A stretch of DNA of 64,000 bases, from positions 46,740 through 110,739 of the forward strand of contig JAIWNE010000112.1 in NCBI GenBank assembly GCA_025331445.1, in the 5' to 3' direction. This DNA is from Blakeslea trispora (lineage: Eukaryota; Mucoromycota; Mucoromycetes; Mucorales; Choanephoraceae). Made by a program: the position numbers and the translations under genes. The notes beneath the pieces were generated by a model. It searched no databases, was not told the origin of the DNA, and saw only the letters and a program-made list of their open reading frames with translations. Below, piece after piece: positions 45,464 through 56,700 of this stretch (its first letter is position 1; every line of letters begins with the position of its first letter).

Positions 45464-46875
45464 AGCCTACAAAAGAAACATAAAAAGAAAAGAAATCAAG
45501 ACAGTGTCTTTATTTCCTTCTATACAAAAGAATTATATCCCCTTTTTTATATTTTTATACAAGCACAGAATTATCCAGTTTTTTTTTTCTTAATTTCTCT
45601 CATATCCTTATCTTTTGCATAAAAATACATTTTGAACATAAAGAAATAAATAAGTTGTCTGATTTATTGTACAATAGTCGCTTTATTATCGATTGTTCGT
45701 ATTCTTGAGAAATGTACTTTTGTATTATATACTCTTATATTGAATGGCATGTTAGCGTTTGAAGCGATTTAAGTCAAAGAGTGGCTATTCTTATATTTTA
45801 TACTCTTATATTGAACAACTCTTGAATCGAGCGACTACTGTATGTAACATGTCTTGTACGCATGCTTCATAAAAGAAAAGAAGAATATCTATCCAGAGAA
45901 ATCAAGTGGTTATCTCTAAAAATACATGTTCAATAAAAATAGTGGCAATTAAACAGGAATAGAAAATCCTTATAATCAATTGCCATTGTGATGATAGTGG
46001 TAGCAATTGGGAAGCGAAAGCAAAATAAGCAGATATGAGCTACACAGGAATAAGAACAGGAGCAAAAAGACGATAACAATAAGACTTGTTCTTAGACAGT
46101 GATACTATGTGTTTAGCATGTACAATGCTTGTTTAAACATTGGGTTGAGCTTTTTATCAACCGTCAAAAAGAACCGCAAGAGCATACAGTTTCAAGTTAA
46201 ACAAAAAGAGCTGAACGCTAGCTTAATATACTGAGAGAGAGGTAGCTCATGCCTACCACTAGAGAAGCAAGTGGGGAAACAAAACTAGGGATTGCAAAAG
46301 CTCCTCCTGGAACCTTTTATAGTCACTTGTATATTTACGCTTTTTCCAAACTGTATTTTTTATGTATATCTGTAATGCAGTTATGAGGTGGCAAGAATAT
46401 AGCATATACTAACGGTGGCTATTGCTTGCATGTTTTGTAATATGGCAAAAAGGTTATCAAAGAAAAAAGAAGGGGCTTTTCTCGACAGAACGGATTCTTT
46501 CATTTCGAAGCATGTTTTCTTCTTTTGTTACCAGTATTGATCATTTAATATGACATAGTAACAAAACGATTAAAAACATACACAGGCACTTTTAAAACCC
46601 AATAACAAGTGACAGTGCCTAACCAAAAGAAACAAGAAAACATCACCTCATAAAACAACACATATAAATAGTCTTTTCCAAATGCTTATTTCGACCATAG
46701 AAAGATGCAGAAATATATGTATGTGTGTGTGTGTTCGTTAATTTGGCTTTCATTGAATAGTCATGACGGTAAACTGCTTTTATATATATAGTGTACAAAA
46801 TATATACTCAAGTACATATCTTCTCTTTTTCTTATTGTTTTGATTTATTTGGTGAAATTCGAGTCATAAAGTAAC
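45464..46875. other. Intergenic region with a MITE
   Basis: Spacer between convergent TUP1 (plus) and COX13 (minus) genes. It contains the TA-flanked inverted-repeat element at 45670-45842 and short TG and TA repeats near 46715-46790. No gene seen. Confidence 0.5.
45670..45842. mobile_element. MITE, TA-flanked, about 30-bp terminal inverted repeats, copy 1
   Basis: The left end TACAATAGTCGCTTTATTAT pairs with the reverse complement of the right end (TACAGTAGTCGCTCGATTCA) with several mismatches, and both ends carry TA. A related 175-bp element lies at 60662-60836. Terminal CAGTAGTCGC plus TA target sites suggests mobilisation by a Tc1/mariner (pogo-like) transposase; none is encoded here. 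Confidence 0.7.
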
Positions 46876-47372
46876 TTATTCTTCCTTGACAGAGAGGTTA
46901 ACCTTGGGGTTGAAGAAAAGACTTTCAGGGCCCCAGAATGCTTGACGAGCACGGAAGTTGATGTAAGGGTACTTGACCCATTCCTTAGGGTGGTGCTTTT
47001 GGTGTTCTAAGTGAGCTTCGTAAAGGTTGTAAGTGTTGATAGAGGTAGCAACAAGGCTATATGTTTGATAGGGAAGAAGTTAGAATTCATCAGAAATAAC
47101 AAAAAAAAAGAGAGACTGATAATTTACGCAGGGATAACAACAAAGATGGAGATCTTCTTCCAGGTAGAAGCAGAGCCTAATTGTAGAGGTTGTTTTTTTT
47201 AGTAAAAAAACATTTTGTACTGTTTGATAGAGAAAAACTTACTGGCAGCGTGCTCCTTGACAGCGTTACGTTGAGCAACAAAGTCACTTTCAGCAGCAGC
47301 AGTAGATTGGAAACGAGCACCAGCACGCTTAAGAGAGGCGGTGATTTGACTGTTGAGAATACGAGAAGCCAT
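46876..47372 (-). CDS. COX13: Cytochrome c oxidase subunit 6A (Cox13)
   Basis: Three exons (47372-47243, 47176-47128, 47056-46876) encode 119 residues. The N terminus (MASRILNSQITASLKRAGAR) is a basic, Ser/Arg-rich mitochondrial presequence. A single membrane helix (about ISIFVVIPALVATSIN) is followed by the family-specific block INTYNLYEAHLEHQKHHPKE then YPYINFRARQAFWGPESLFF. Cox6a/Cox13 is a nuclear-encoded subunit at the intermembrane-space side of complex IV and helps dimerisation and ATP/ADP regulation. Length is standard. Codon use is strongly biased, as expected for an abundant mitochondrial protein. It is divergent from the Syf1 gene across about 510 bp. Confidence 0.95.
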
Positions 47373-47882
47373 TTCGATTATTAGTATTGCAAAAAAAAAA
47401 AAGAAAAAGAAAAAAAAAAAGGGAGAGAGGGGTGAAAATAATTGATTTTAGTAAGGGGGTCGAGTTGGACCTATTTTTTCTCTTCCTCTTTAAAATCTCG
47501 AACTTTATTGATTTTACACTCTACCAATAACCAAGCGTACCCTATACGAAACATGTGACGTGTACTGTCCGGTCCGAAATATGATCATTATTCTTATTTT
47601 TTTTAGCTTTGTTTGCTTCCCTTTCCTAGTAATGAAGGATGTAGCTTGCTCTGGTGTTTCTACACACAACACAAGCCTTGCAAAATAACTTCATTTCGAT
47701 GCCTAGAGTATGTTTCATACCTGTGTGTCAAACGTACTTCTTTTTTCTGGAAATAAAAGAAATAAAAAAAAAATTGTATACATCAATGCAAATTCTGAAC
47801 TCAAATTATGTGTGTCCGACTTGATCTTAAAGAGCAATAAAACAATCTTTCTCTTTTCTTGTTTGTGTATAGAGTTGTAATA
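47373..47882. other. Divergent promoter region of COX13 and SYF1-like genes
   Basis: Contains a purine-rich A/G tract just upstream of the COX13 start (about 47390-47430 on the plus strand) and pyrimidine tracts toward the SYF1 side. The minus-strand frame at 47715-47897 is not a gene. Confidence 0.5.
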
Positions 47883-50393
47883 ATGGCTCCTCATCAAAAC
47901 GAAGATTTTTTAATAGTAGGTTCATAGAGAGACTCAACGGATCAGTAACTTATATAGCAACGGAACAACAATTAGAATGAACATGACATGCCTTACGAAG
48001 AAGAGCTTCTTCGAAGTCCTTTCTCTCTTCGTACTTGGATTCGTTACATCGATCATAAAAGAAACGGATCATTTTCAGAACTTTGCTTTGTGTTTGAACG
48101 TGCCCTGAAAGAACTTCCCGGATCTTACAAGCTGTGGAAACAATATTTAGATTTTAGACGCGATAAATTGAAAGGACTAAACGCAGCTCGACACAGACAG
48201 CAGTATCATTCTGTAGTTGCTCTTTATGAGCGTGCACTTGTATTGTTGAACAAGGTAAACTCCTGTCAAGTCTGATTGCACAAAAAAGACTAATACAAAA
48301 ATAGATGCCTCGCATCTGGCTTGATTACCTTTCTCTGTTAACTACTATGCCTGTGATTACAAAAACCAGACGTTCTTTCGACAATGCTTTACGCGCACTT
48401 CCAGTCACACAACATGCTCGAATTTGGGATCTTTATTTACAATTCGCTAAAGCCGCTAGCGGAGAAACAGCCATTTGCATTTATCGTCGTTACCTAAAGG
48501 TAATTTGACCTTGACTAACAAAATTCTTTCTTCAAGAAGATTAACATTGTGTGAGTAGTTTGAGCCTACTTTTGTCGAAAACTTTATTGAAAACCTTGTT
48601 CAACTTGAATATTATGATGAAGCAGCACTTAAGCTTGTCTCTATTGTCAACGATACCAAATTCAACTCGATGAAAGGAAAGTCACACTATCAACTGTGGC
48701 AGCAACTATGTGAGCTTGTGGTTGACCATTGTGAGGCTATCACCAGCCTTCAAGTCGAATCAATTATTCGCAGTGGTATCAAGCGTTTTACAGATCAAGT
48801 AGGTTTATTGTATTCACGTCTGGCTATGTACTGGATCAAAATGGGTCAACTAGAAAAGGCCCGTGATATATTTGAAGAAGGTATCACAACTGTCATGACA
48901 GTTAGAGATTTCACTGTCATTTTTGATGCGTATGCAGAGTTCGAGGAAGAGATGATTACAACAAAGATGGAAATGGCTGCTGAGCGCGAGGCAGCTGGAG
49001 AAAAGGACGAAGAAGAGGATTTAGATGTAGATTTGAGATTGCTTCGATTTGAGCGCCTCATGGACCGCCGTCCCTTTTTAGTGAACGATGTGCTATTAAG
49101 ACAGAATCCCAATAATGTGTTAGAATGGCAACAGAGAGTTCTATTGTGGGGTGATAACAGAGACAAAATCGTCGATACCTACACGCAAGCCGTCCAGACA
49201 ATCAATCCCAAAAAAGCTCATGGAAAACTGCAAGAGCTCTGGGCCAAGTTTGCTAAATTTTATGAGGATGCAGGCCAAATTGATTCTGCACGTGCTATAT
49301 TTGAAAAGGCCATCAAAGTCAACTATAAGTCAGTCAATGATTTGGCAGACATCTGGTGTGAATATGCTGAAATGGAGACCCGTCACGATGCATTCGATAC
49401 AGCCATTGAGATTATGTCTAGGGCAACACAGATACCAAAGACATTGGATGTCAATCCAAAACAAGTGAACTTTCACGATGAATCTATTCCTGTTCAACAG
49501 CGTTTGTTCAAGAGCTTGCGTCTTTGGAGTTTCTATATTGACCTTGAAGAAAGTGTTGGTACAGTGGAGAGTACAAAGGCAGTCTATGATAAGGTAATGG
49601 ATTTACGTATTGCCAACCCTCAAGTCATTGTCAATTATGCTACCTTCTTGGAAGAGAATCAATACTTTGAAGAATCCTTCAAGGTCTATGAACGCGGTAT
49701 TGAATTGTTTGGTTGGCCCATTGCCTTTGAGCTATGGAACATCTACCTTGAACGTTTCTTGAAGCGCTATGTAAATATCAATGGATGAATGGATCTTGAT
49801 GTATGTAAACTCATTATCTCGATAGGGTGGAACTAAACTTGAACGTGCTAGAGACTTGTTTGAGCAAGCCTTGGACGGCTGCCCTCCAAAGTATGCTAAG
49901 CCTATATATTTGATGTATGGTAAATTAGAAGAAGAGCATGGTTTAGCACGACATGCAATGCGCATTTATGACCGTGCGACCAGTGCAGTGGCTGATGACG
50001 ATCGTATGGAAATGTACGAGTACTATATTGCTAAAGCAACAGAATCATTTGGTATCATGGCATCTCGTGAGATTTACGAACGGGCTATTGAAGCGCTCCC
50101 TGATAAGCATGTTCGTATCATGAGTTTACGTTATGCTGAGCTTGAGCGCAAATTAGGTGAGATTGACCGTGCCCGTGCCATTTATGGTTTTGCCTCACAA
50201 TTGTTTAACCCAAGAGTAAGTTTCAATTGATCTTATACAAATCAGTATCTTATTTTTTAATTGTCTTGTTTAGACTGAAGCTGGATTCTGGAAGACATGG
50301 CACGACTTTGAGGTTCAGCATGGTAATGAAGATACCTTCAAAGAAATGTTACGTATCAAGCGTAGTGTACAAGCAACGTTTCCTAGCGTATAA
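47883..50393 (+). CDS. SYF1: Pre-mRNA splicing factor Syf1/XAB2, shortened C terminus
   Basis: Six exons (47883-47915, 47976-48254, 48305-48499, 48559-49770, 49826-50215, 50274-50393) encode 742 residues. It begins [20 protein letters not shown] and consists almost wholly of HAT (half-a-TPR) repeats: [39 protein letters not shown] and [20 protein letters not shown] are typical, and [20 protein letters not shown] is a Syf1 signature. Syf1 is a scaffold of the Prp19 complex (NTC) that holds the active spliceosome with Isy1, Clf1 and Cef1. The HAT array ends with [20 protein letters not shown] and then the frame stops at QATFPSV. Animal XAB2 and yeast Syf1 continue for roughly another 100 residues, so the acidic tail is missing. 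No obvious further exon was found. Confidence 0.93.
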
Positions 50394-50600
50394 AATTTTA
50401 TTTTAACAAAATGGAATAAAAAGAAAGGAACAATAACAATAAAAAAAAGGAATGCAAAATAGTAGGGAATCATGTTAATAAAAACGAAAGGCTGGTCTTT
50501 TTTGTGTAAATTTTTTCTAATTCGGTATTGCAATAGCTAGATAAAGCTGAACCTGAAACTGATGATGCTGTACTTCTAGAGCCATTTTCTAAAGCTTTGA

Positions 50601-51326
50601 CTAATTCAAGGAAGTCAGACCATCTCCTGAAACTTACAATACTTTCTTACCATCGTACAGAGTTATCTTAGTACCGTCATCCAAGCAAGAAATAGACTCT
50701 TCATCCTTCTTCAAGAGTTTTCTCCAAACTTTTGATGATTATATAAAAAGAAAGAAAACAATGAATTTAGTGTTACTTGAGAAAGAATAAAAACAGCAAT
50801 AGGCTTACTGATACCGCATGCATTACACAAAGTATGAGGTCCTGAAAATGTTTATTTGGTTTAGATACTGTCATCATCATCTCTTTTTTGTTTTGTTTTG
50901 CCTTACCAAGCGGGCCTCTACGCCACTCGGGAGTTTCAGTACTATATGGCTCGTTTTAATTTAGTACACAAAGAAAATAAAATAAGATTTACCTATGACA
51001 TGAATGGCATTGATGCTTTCTTTGTTCTTTGTTAACTCTAATCGATGCTGTTCCTCTAAAATATTCAGGTTTCTTTAGTTAAAGAAATGGGAATGTCAGA
51101 AATAGATATATGCTAGCAATTCCTCTTTTTCTTTCGAGTACTAACAACTTACTTTTCTTTTGCTTGTGTTCTTCTTTAATGTTGAGTTTTTGGCGAAAGG
51201 ATCTAATCTGAGCTCCATATTATTTTGCATCTGATATGCTTGATTAGTCATAAAGTCTAGCTCATGAATACCAGGTAAGCACGGTATATCCTGGAGCGAT
51301 GTATGTTGATAAGGTGATTCAGTCAT
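50601..51326 (-). CDS. GATA-type zinc-finger protein (5' end unresolved)
   Basis: Well-supported 3' exons on the minus strand: about 51055-50993, 50941-50907, 50841-50809, 50728-50651, 50626-50601. Together they spell a GATA finger CHSCHSTETPEWRRGPLGPH followed by TLCNACGI and WRKLLKKDEE, with C-x2-C-x18-C-x2-C spacing and three splice junctions inside the domain. The TPEWRRGP version resembles WC-2-type photoreceptor partners and GATA factors such as ASD-4; no PAS domain is visible. Upstream, 51326-51141 holds a plausible first exon (MTESPYQHTSLQDIPCLPGI), but its GTAAGT donor at 51152 leaves phase 0 while the finger exon needs phase 1 or 2. The two do not join cleanly with GT-AG sites. Either the start lies elsewhere, an unusual donor is used, or the gene carries a frameshift. 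Confidence 0.65.
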
Positions 51327-52056
51327 AAAAAACTTGTCTGATAACTGGGAAGAATAGCAATACGCCTTTTGCAGTTAAAAAACAATTTCTTTAAAATAAA
51401 TTGATTTATTGTATAAGTTAATACTTACTTCTTCAAAATCATGCAAGACTGGATGATGATAATAAACGAAACTATTTGAATGAATCATGTTAAAAAAAAG
51501 AGTGTGCCATTTAGAAGCTGACAGCTTACTCTGCTGAATTAGATTGCTGATCAGATATGCTATATGAATAACGAAAAGTATGTCTAAACATGTTGCAAAG
51601 TACTCAAAAAGAAAAGAAAAGAAATTAAATAATGCTGAAACAAAAAAAAAAAACTTTTCTAGATAAAATAGGATCGTCTTCAAAATCCAAAGTGTCGATC
51701 TATATACTAATTAAAAGTATTGTGATGCAGAACAATTCTATGCAGATAACGGCTAATTTCTCGTAGACAAAGAAAACTCTTTTCTGGGCCCTTTGTTTTG
51801 TTCTAGAATAAATAAGTGATATGTTATTAGCCTCACTTTCCTCGTGCTTTCTTTTAATAAATGTATCAAGCATTACAAAGAAACTTGATGCTCCATTTAT
51901 AATATCCCCTCCGAGATAAAAATGGAACCAAAAAGTATTTGCTTTTATTGAAATGAAATTTATTTGATGTCTGTTTCATCAACAGGAATAAAACAACATA
52001 GAAAGGAATGAAGTAGACAGCTGTAAAATAATCAAAAAAATCATTTGATGTTTTTT
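51327..52056. other. Intergenic region
   Basis: Spacer between the GATA gene's 5' side and the 3' end of the permease gene. The minus-strand frames (51375-51683, 51866-52120) are hydrophobic, Phe-rich and unsupported. Confidence 0.45.
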
Positions 52057-54311
52057 TTAGGAAGGAATAATACCAGGCATGCCGTATTGTTGAACACATG
52101 CAATTGCTCCCACAATACAAACCATAAAAATAGAATGAAGAATAGTTCGACGGAGTACACGGCCCTCTTGACCTTGCAGCCCAATGGTAGAGACTCCAGT
52201 TGTTAAGTTTTGAGGTGAGATCATTTTGGATGTAATGGCACCACTTGAATTCGTACTGGCCATTAACACAGCGCTCAAGCCAATTTGGTTGGCGGCTACT
52301 ACTTGAAGATTACCGAATAATGAATTGGCAGATGTGTCACTCCCAGAAAGGAAGCACGCAAGCCACCCAAGCCATGCAGACAAGAATGGAAACCCTCTTC
52401 CTACCGATGAGAGCGTTAGACCTACAGTATATGCGATGCCAGAATAGTTGTACAGGTAAGCAAAGGCCATGATAAAAGAAACAGTCAAGATGGGAAGGAA
52501 AAGCTGCTTGGCTGTAATCACAAGGGAAGCCCAAAAGACGCGAGGATGAGAACCATTCAACAGAACGAGGCCCATAAAGGGGATGGATGATATCAATATA
52601 GCAGTACCAGTCGCTAAAGGCTCAAATGTCCAAATAGCATCATAGCGTTTTCCATAGAGTGTCAAGTAAACTTCCTGATGTAAATGTGGCCATCGGACTT
52701 GCACCTTTCCATGCTGAGGTACTTTTGCAAAAGACCAACTGTTGATTTTTTTTAAAAAAAGGATATTAGTACAAACACAAAATCTTATGTACAAGGAAAG
52801 CATAATATCTTACATGATAACCACTACCACAATAATGAGCCATGGGCTCCAGCCTAAAAACGTTTCCCACCAGCTTAATTTTTCTACTTGCAATTTTGAT
52901 GGAGGCATGTTCTCATTATGTGTAACAGTCTTTTCGGTCTGTCTTTGGGCCACTTTGTCGTTGCTTAAACCTTCTGTTTTAGATTCTGTTTCTACGTGAT
53001 TATTTAGTGAAGAAGTGTTGTCTAAATTGCGTTCCTCATCTGCATTCTGTCTGTTAGCAGGCTCAAGTGTTGCAAGGAATTCGGATCTGCATTTGGGTTT
53101 CCAGAACTGTACAAATCCAATAATTGAAATCAATGAAGCAAGGCCTGCGATCAGATCAGGAAGTTCGGGGCCAACCAAGTTTGCAAAAATAGCCTACTCC
53201 ATTATGTGTAAGTTTTTCAAGAAAACAAACCACTGTTCTATTCCTACCTGAACCACTGCAAATGATAATCCAGCTACAAGCGCAGCTGGCCAACATTCAA
53301 CAATGCCAGCTCGAATACCAGCATAAAAGCCTAGGGCATAAAGAGGAAGAAATAAACTGATCAAAGGCAACTGACGTCCCATCATGGCTGACAAACTCAT
53401 CACAGGCAACCCTGTAATTGTGGCTAATGTAGTAACAGGAATACCCAAAGCACCAAAAGCAACTGGTGTTGTATCAAAAATAAGTGTGTATGTCAAGGCG
53501 TCTAAAGGGTCAAACCTATCTCCCAAGAGAAAAAAAACGGGTTCGATAAAAAAAACTGTTAGATGAACCTTCGCCTTAAGAAATGTATGGCTGAACAGTT
53601 TAATTTACCCTAAAGATACCATCAGCGACGAACAAATTGCACCAGGGGTACCAAATCCAGCAACACCTAAACAAACATTACATTTATCAATAGCTGCTAT
53701 CTTTTTTCTTGAAAGACGTATTACAATATACCTTCTAATAGTGAACCAAAACTATAACCAATTATCAAAAGAATGATTCGCTTGTCAGGTGGAGTATAGG
53801 CTAAGATCCAACGACGGAAATAAGAGAAAACGCCTGATTCAACTGCTGTATTGTAAATAAACCTTGAGAAAGACTTTTTTGTTAGCTATACCAGAAGGAA
53901 AAATGAAAATAATTGAAAGCGCTTACTTTACATTGCATTTACAACAATCCACATAATAGGCCAATTAGCAAACACGACTCCATTTCCAATCGATTCAAAC
54001 GCTTGTTGAGCAGGCATATGCCAGCCAAATATAGCAATGAATATACTAATCATCTATTTATCAGTTCATCTCTATCTTTTCTTGTACCCGTAATCAAATA
54101 CAGAAAATACAATGACATACCATACGATCAATCCCGCAAATGATGAATAGTGTGCAGGTAATTTAAACGCTCCCAACAAAACTAGGACAAGCAGTAAAGG
54201 GATCAGGCCAACAAAAAAGGATCCTACTAAACTACCTCCTATAGGCGCCAAGGGTTGTACAAAAGATACTTGATTTTCTATGCCTTCTGGCGCAACAGGA
54301 ACATCCACCAT
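52057..54311 (-). CDS. L-lactate permease, LctP/LldP family
   Basis: Seven exons (54311-54126, 54053-53932, 53862-53732, 53666-53609, 53515-53248, 53193-52814, 52738-52057) close in phase to 546 residues. Family signatures include MPAQQAFESIGNGVVFANWP, EGVAGFGTPGAICSSLMVSL (rebuilt across two introns), FDTTPVAFGALGIPVTT, and the C-terminal LACFLSGSDTSANSLFGNLQ and GAITSKMISPQN. About twelve to fourteen hydrophobic helices are visible, with a long hydrophilic loop (about residues 225-305). LctP proteins (TC 2.A.14) couple lactate or glycolate uptake to protons and are best known from bacteria. Introns and fungal codon use show the gene is resident in this genome, not contamination. One splice choice (donor GTATGG at 54125) was preferred over an overlapping GTATGT because it keeps frame. 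Confidence 0.9.
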
Positions 54312-54794
54312 TTAATATAAATGGAAAACGAAAGAAAGAATCATTTTTGAAATTCAAACAAGTCCTTTTTATAGGTCCATATCTCCTCTATTTATTTCTG
54401 CCTGTGTCATGCGAAATACAAAGAAAAACGTTTAGCTTTGTTCGTGTCATAGTTCAGAAACATCTACTTAAGAAGGTTAAACTTTTGTTACTGTATGAGA
54501 AAAATTAAAATATGGAGAAGAATGAAAGGAGTTTATTTTTTCCGCCAAATACACAAAACGTGTAACACCCGAAAACTGCATGAATTTTCCCAAGTTGATT
54601 TTTGTTGATTCACACGTACTGATATTTTTGACTCTTACAGTGTATATGATCCCAAATGGTGGATTTCAGAAATCATTTGGCGGCTTCTGAAAATCCAACT
54701 GGCATAAAACTAAAAATCAATACGCGTAAAAAAGCTTTCTTTCGCATTTGCTACACTATACGTAGTTTAAGTGTATTATTGAGCTTACTATTTC
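54312..54794. other. Upstream of permease and 5' part of LINE element
   Basis: Holds the permease promoter (nearest about 150 bp) and probably the 5' UTR of the LINE at its right side. The exact left boundary of the element could not be seen. Confidence 0.4.
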
Positions 54795-56034
54795 ATGAAG
54801 AACCTAAGAAACTTCTTACTTTCTTCAGGACTTATGCCAAATTCAGGCGAAATACTTTGGGCACAGGTAGCTGAGAGGGGCCAACAGTTGCGCATTTCTC
54901 TTTCTCCTAGATCTCGTCATCAGGACATGACAGTCAAGTATGTCCCTGAAATAATCTTTCAGTCCTCAGATAATCAAGCACAACTTTTGAGTCGCAAAGC
55001 AGTCAATATTGCGTATCAGACATTGACTGCTGGTTCAGTTCTTTTCTCTTTTCCTTCTGACTCTTTTAATAATCATACCCAAGCTTATAAGGCCATTCAG
55101 GCGGATTTTGGATCAGTTGAGGGGTTTCAACCCTTGAGTGGGTTTACCAGCAACCCAAATAAGAGTAACATGTTGATTGAGGTAAGATTTGCGACAGCTG
55201 AAGCTCGTGACCGAGCCTTACAGGTTGGTTTGACAGTAGGTCACGCCACCTTCCTTGGTACAGGCTCAAATACCAAATCATTTGCTCACGTTGCACTGAA
55301 TCTGATTCGTATTCCGAAGAGTGATGAATTGTTATGGTGTCTACAAGATTCGCTACAACACTATGGCACAGTTCATCAAATTAGAAAACATACCTGTGAG
55401 GGTTTTTTTAACAGCAAGATTAGTTTCGTCATTGATACACATACTGCAAGCCGCAACAATGAAGGCACTGATCTCCTTCCTACTCAGGATCTCACTCGAC
55501 AACTGTACCTCGGTTTTTGGGACAAACATGCTCCAGCCTCGTTCCAAGGAGCTGATCCCATCTTTTTTTGTTGTCGACAGGCAGGCCATTTTCGTCGGGA
55601 CTGCCCTAAGTTAAAGGATCAGGTTTGTTTTGGATGTGGTAATAGGGGCCGCACATGTCGTTTCTGTGGTCGCCAAAAAATCGCATCGCCCAGATCTACG
55701 ATCTGACTCTGAATTACTGGATGAGTATCGTGCTATCCAAACAGAGGAAAGTGAAAGGGTTGCTTCTCAAAGGCAACAAAATCGGGTTCAGACTCAGAGT
55801 CATAGTAAATTATCTGGTATTTTTAATGGTACTTCGGCTTTAAGATTCGCTCCTGATACGGTGGCGGTTGAGATGAGAGGCATTGAGAGCAATCTTCCAG
55901 AGAATCTGGGCGACCATCTTCGAGACAACGATTCTCTAGTTATGGAGTTGAATTCATTACCTGATGATAAAGTGAATGAGCCAGAGGTCGCATCAACACC
56001 CCCTCTACTGGAGCCCGTAGGACACAATGAATAG
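54795..56034 (+). pseudogene. LINE ORF1 (gag-like, CCHC zinc knuckle), frameshifted
   Basis: Two overlapping frames form one non-LTR retrotransposon ORF1: 54795-55706 (303 aa) and 55630-56034. The first part has an RRM-like segment and ends in a zinc knuckle region, CCRQAGHFRRDCPKLKDQ followed by CFGCG. The frame is then lost by a small indel between about 55650 and 55690, and the second frame resumes with AKKSHRPDLRSDSELLDEYR. The ORF1 stop (TAG, 56032-56034) overlaps the ORF2 start by 8 nt. The product would be the nucleic-acid chaperone of the retroelement. The frameshift makes this copy inactive unless recoding occurs. Confidence 0.8.
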
Positions 56035-56140
56035 TCAAACCATACGAATAGGCTCTTTAAATGTACGCAGCATTTTCAGAGAGTCTCAACCTGAACTGCG
56101 CAAAAACTTTATCACTCATTTGAAATCACGTTCCAACACG
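54795..56140 (+). mobile_element. Truncated non-LTR (LINE) retrotransposon
   Basis: 5' portion of a LINE: complete but frameshifted ORF1 and only about 38 codons of ORF2. It is truncated at its 3' side, at the junction with a DIRS-like element in the opposite orientation. LINEs normally lose their 5' end during integration. Losing the 3' end while keeping the 5' end suggests interruption or deletion after insertion. Confidence 0.7.
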
Positions 56141-56170
56141 CTATTTGGAAGTTCTGTATGCGCTCATTGA
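56027..56170 (+). pseudogene. LINE ORF2 N-terminal stub (AP endonuclease start)
   Basis: ATG at 56027 lies in the motif ATGAATAG, so the ORF2 start overlaps the ORF1 stop. The peptide MNSQTIRIGSLNVRSIFRES is the usual opening beta strand of the apurinic-like endonuclease of LINE ORF2. LINE-like sequence ends at about 56140, where minus-strand DIRS recombinase sequence begins; the frame then stops at 56168-56170. All of the endonuclease active site and the reverse transcriptase are missing. Confidence 0.7.
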
Positions 56171-56700
56171 CATTTTTAAAATCGCTGATTAGATGACGAG
56201 AGATGCTTTTTCTCTATGAAAAACTCCAAGATGGTCTGTATCTTGTGTTCAATGGGACTATAGCCCTAGCTTTGACAATAGTCTTCCCAATGTTTCCAAG
56301 CATAATTATAATTCTTAGAGGTTTTCTCTCTAAGTCCCTTTCTTAAATACTGCTGGGAGGCTTGACTCAACATCTGACCCGTTTGGTGTGCCTTGATAAT
56401 AGCCAAGCGGTCAAATTCCATCACTTGTTGCTCATCGGTATTTGCATTAGATGCGCCTTTTTCACTTTGTGCTGCAGCATCATCGACCACCAGCAATGAG
56501 TTGGTTAAATCGGCGTAATGAACACTGCTTCTTGAACCTTCTTTTCCTTCAACTTCCGAAGCACCCTTGGAACTAATTTCCATGACGGGTGGAGGTACAA
56601 ACCTCTCTTTGGCCAGTTTTGAGTGAATGGATTGGTTGCTGCCACATTGGGATCCATCCGCCTGAACCAATATTTCGACAACCTTTTGTTTTCCCTTGGC
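56141..56700 (-). pseudogene. DIRS tyrosine recombinase N-terminal fragment
   Basis: Minus-strand frames contain WPKRGLYLHPSWKLVPRVLR and LREKTSKNYNYAWKHWEDYC, the helical core-binding (SAM-like) domain that precedes DIRS recombinases, and finally LISDFKNVNERIQNFQIA up to about 56141. The catalytic R..HxxR..Y domain is absent. Frameshifts near 56540 and 56270. Confidence 0.65.

Noticed and set aside
53540..53560. GGTTCGA box resembling a tRNA B box
   Set aside because: It lies in a permease intron, with no A box or cloverleaf around it.
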